NCBI GenBank assembly: GCA_019689695.1
Contig: JADGHA010000279.1
Coordinates: forward strand, 1-6,053
Direction: 5' to 3'
Length of the DNA: 6,053 bases
From: Micromonosporaceae bacterium
GTDB lineage: Bacteria; Actinomycetota; Actinomycetes; Mycobacteriales; Micromonosporaceae
A program made the position numbers and the translations under genes. This document shows positions 5,554 to 6,053 of this stretch, in pieces; the stretch's first letter is position 1, and every line of letters starts with the position of its first letter. Below the pieces are notes generated by a model that searched no databases, was not told where the DNA came from, and saw only the letters and a program-made list of their open reading frames with translations.

Positions 5554-6053
5554 TCACACGCCCCTACCGGCCAGCGCGTGCCGGGCGATGCGCAGCAGGG
5601 TCGGCGGGGTGAGCAGGCCGTCACCCAGGCCGAGCGCCAGCATCGCATCGAAGACGCGCTGGTCGGCGCGGGCGGCTCGGACCGCGCCGTCCACAACCCA
5701 CGGTCGCTGGGCCAGGCGCGCGGCCAGCCCGCTGTGTCGCAGGTGCCGGCTCAGGGCCTGCCGGAGCGCCGCCGTGTACGCCCGGGCGGCCGTCGCGTCC
5801 ATGCGCGCGGCCGCCGCGCCGGCCAGTGATCCGGAGAGCACGGCGTAGAAGATGCCCTCGCCGGTGAACGGGTTGACGAGGGAGAGCGCATCACCGGCGA
5901 GCAACACCCGCCCGCGGCCCGGCGGCGGCCGGCGCGTGGACAGCGGCAAATGGTGCGCGCGCCACCCGGTCCCGGCGTCCAGGTCGACGCCGGGCAGCAG
6001 CGGGGGCCCCCCGGGCCGCCCGGTGGGCCCGGGGGCCCGCGGGGCGCGCCCCC
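5554..6053 (-). CDS. FAD-dependent oxidoreductase, geranylgeranyl reductase family (C-terminal part)
   Basis: This is the C-terminal part of a flavoprotein gene that continues past the right edge; about 166 codons are in the window of an expected 400 or so. The diagnostic segment is HHLPLSTRRP followed by GRVLLAGDALSLVNPFTGEGIF, the conserved GD motif that contacts FAD in this family, then a mostly helical tail ending HALAGRGV. Family members reduce isoprenoid double bonds, for example in menaquinone or geranylgeranyl chains, and related proteins act as monooxygenases, so the substrate is not assignable. No start is visible; the TTG at 5949 is internal. The last 53 bases (6001-6053) translate to low-complexity Gly/Pro/Arg just before a normal LLPGVDLD segment, which suggests sequence errors there. 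The N-terminal FAD fold lies outside the window. Confidence 0.85.
   Translation of the reverse strand, partial: GRAPRAPGPTGRPGGPPLLPGVDLDAGTGWRAHHLPLSTRRPPPGRGRVLLAGDALSLVNPFTGEGIFYAVLSGSLAGAAAARMDATAARAYTAALRQALSRHLRHSGLAARLAQRPWVVDGAVRAARADQRVFDAMLALGLGDGLLTPPTLLRIARHALAGRGV
6001..6053. other. G/C-run right edge
   Basis: This stretch is almost only G and C in runs of three to six, with a single T. It mirrors the left edge. It lies inside the flavoprotein frame but encodes an implausible Gly/Pro/Arg string, so base errors are likely. Confidence 0.5.

Noticed and set aside
1..6053. CRISPR arrays, tRNA or rRNA genes, insertion sequences, phage or defence genes
   Set aside because: No regularly spaced repeats, no cloverleaf-like sequence, no transposase or integrase motifs and no terminal inverted repeats were seen beyond the G/C runs at the edges.

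Overview
This window is GC-rich DNA, most likely from an actinobacterium. The coding frames have strongly GC-biased third positions, GTG starts are used, the binding protein is a lipoprotein with a short Gly/Ser linker, and a geranylgeranyl-reductase-family flavoprotein lies alongside. I cannot name the genus. All confident genes are on the minus strand and are read from right to left.

Right part (about 5241-6053): the C-terminal part of an FAD-dependent oxidoreductase of the geranylgeranyl reductase family enters from the right edge. It is followed after 16 bases by a 98-residue stand-alone DUF1905 protein. A GC-rich hairpin about 40 bases past the DUF1905 stop may end this two-gene unit.

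Middle gap (4748-5240): there is no convincing intact gene. It holds the upstream region of the transporter operon, with a TANNNT hexamer placed for leaderless initiation and a two-part dyad. It also holds a plus-strand stretch that looks like a ribosome binding site, ATG and secretory signal sequence interrupted by a TGA at codon 7, perhaps a gene remnant.

Left and main part (64-4747): a complete five-gene ABC importer operon of the branched-chain amino acid (HAAT/Liv) type, in the order livG-livF-livH-livM-livK. LivG and LivF are the ATPases, LivH and LivM the permeases, and LivK the solute-binding lipoprotein. The genes are tightly coupled: ATGA overlaps join livG/livF and livH/livM, a 35-base spacer separates livF and livH, and livM overlaps livK by 80 bases. 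The binding protein would capture a ligand outside the membrane and pass it to the LivH/LivM channel, which LivF/LivG power by ATP hydrolysis. The ligand cannot be read from sequence; this family also carries amides, urea and aromatic acids. No regulator is visible in the window.

The most interesting details are small-scale. The last seven codons of livF, stop included, are tandemly duplicated and form most of the livF-livH spacer. livM and livK share a long out-of-phase overlap. LivG has a proline in its ABC signature motif. Both window ends are runs of nearly pure G/C that look like low-quality contig ends. I see no evidence of a wholly new system; this is a conventional transporter operon with unusual joints.
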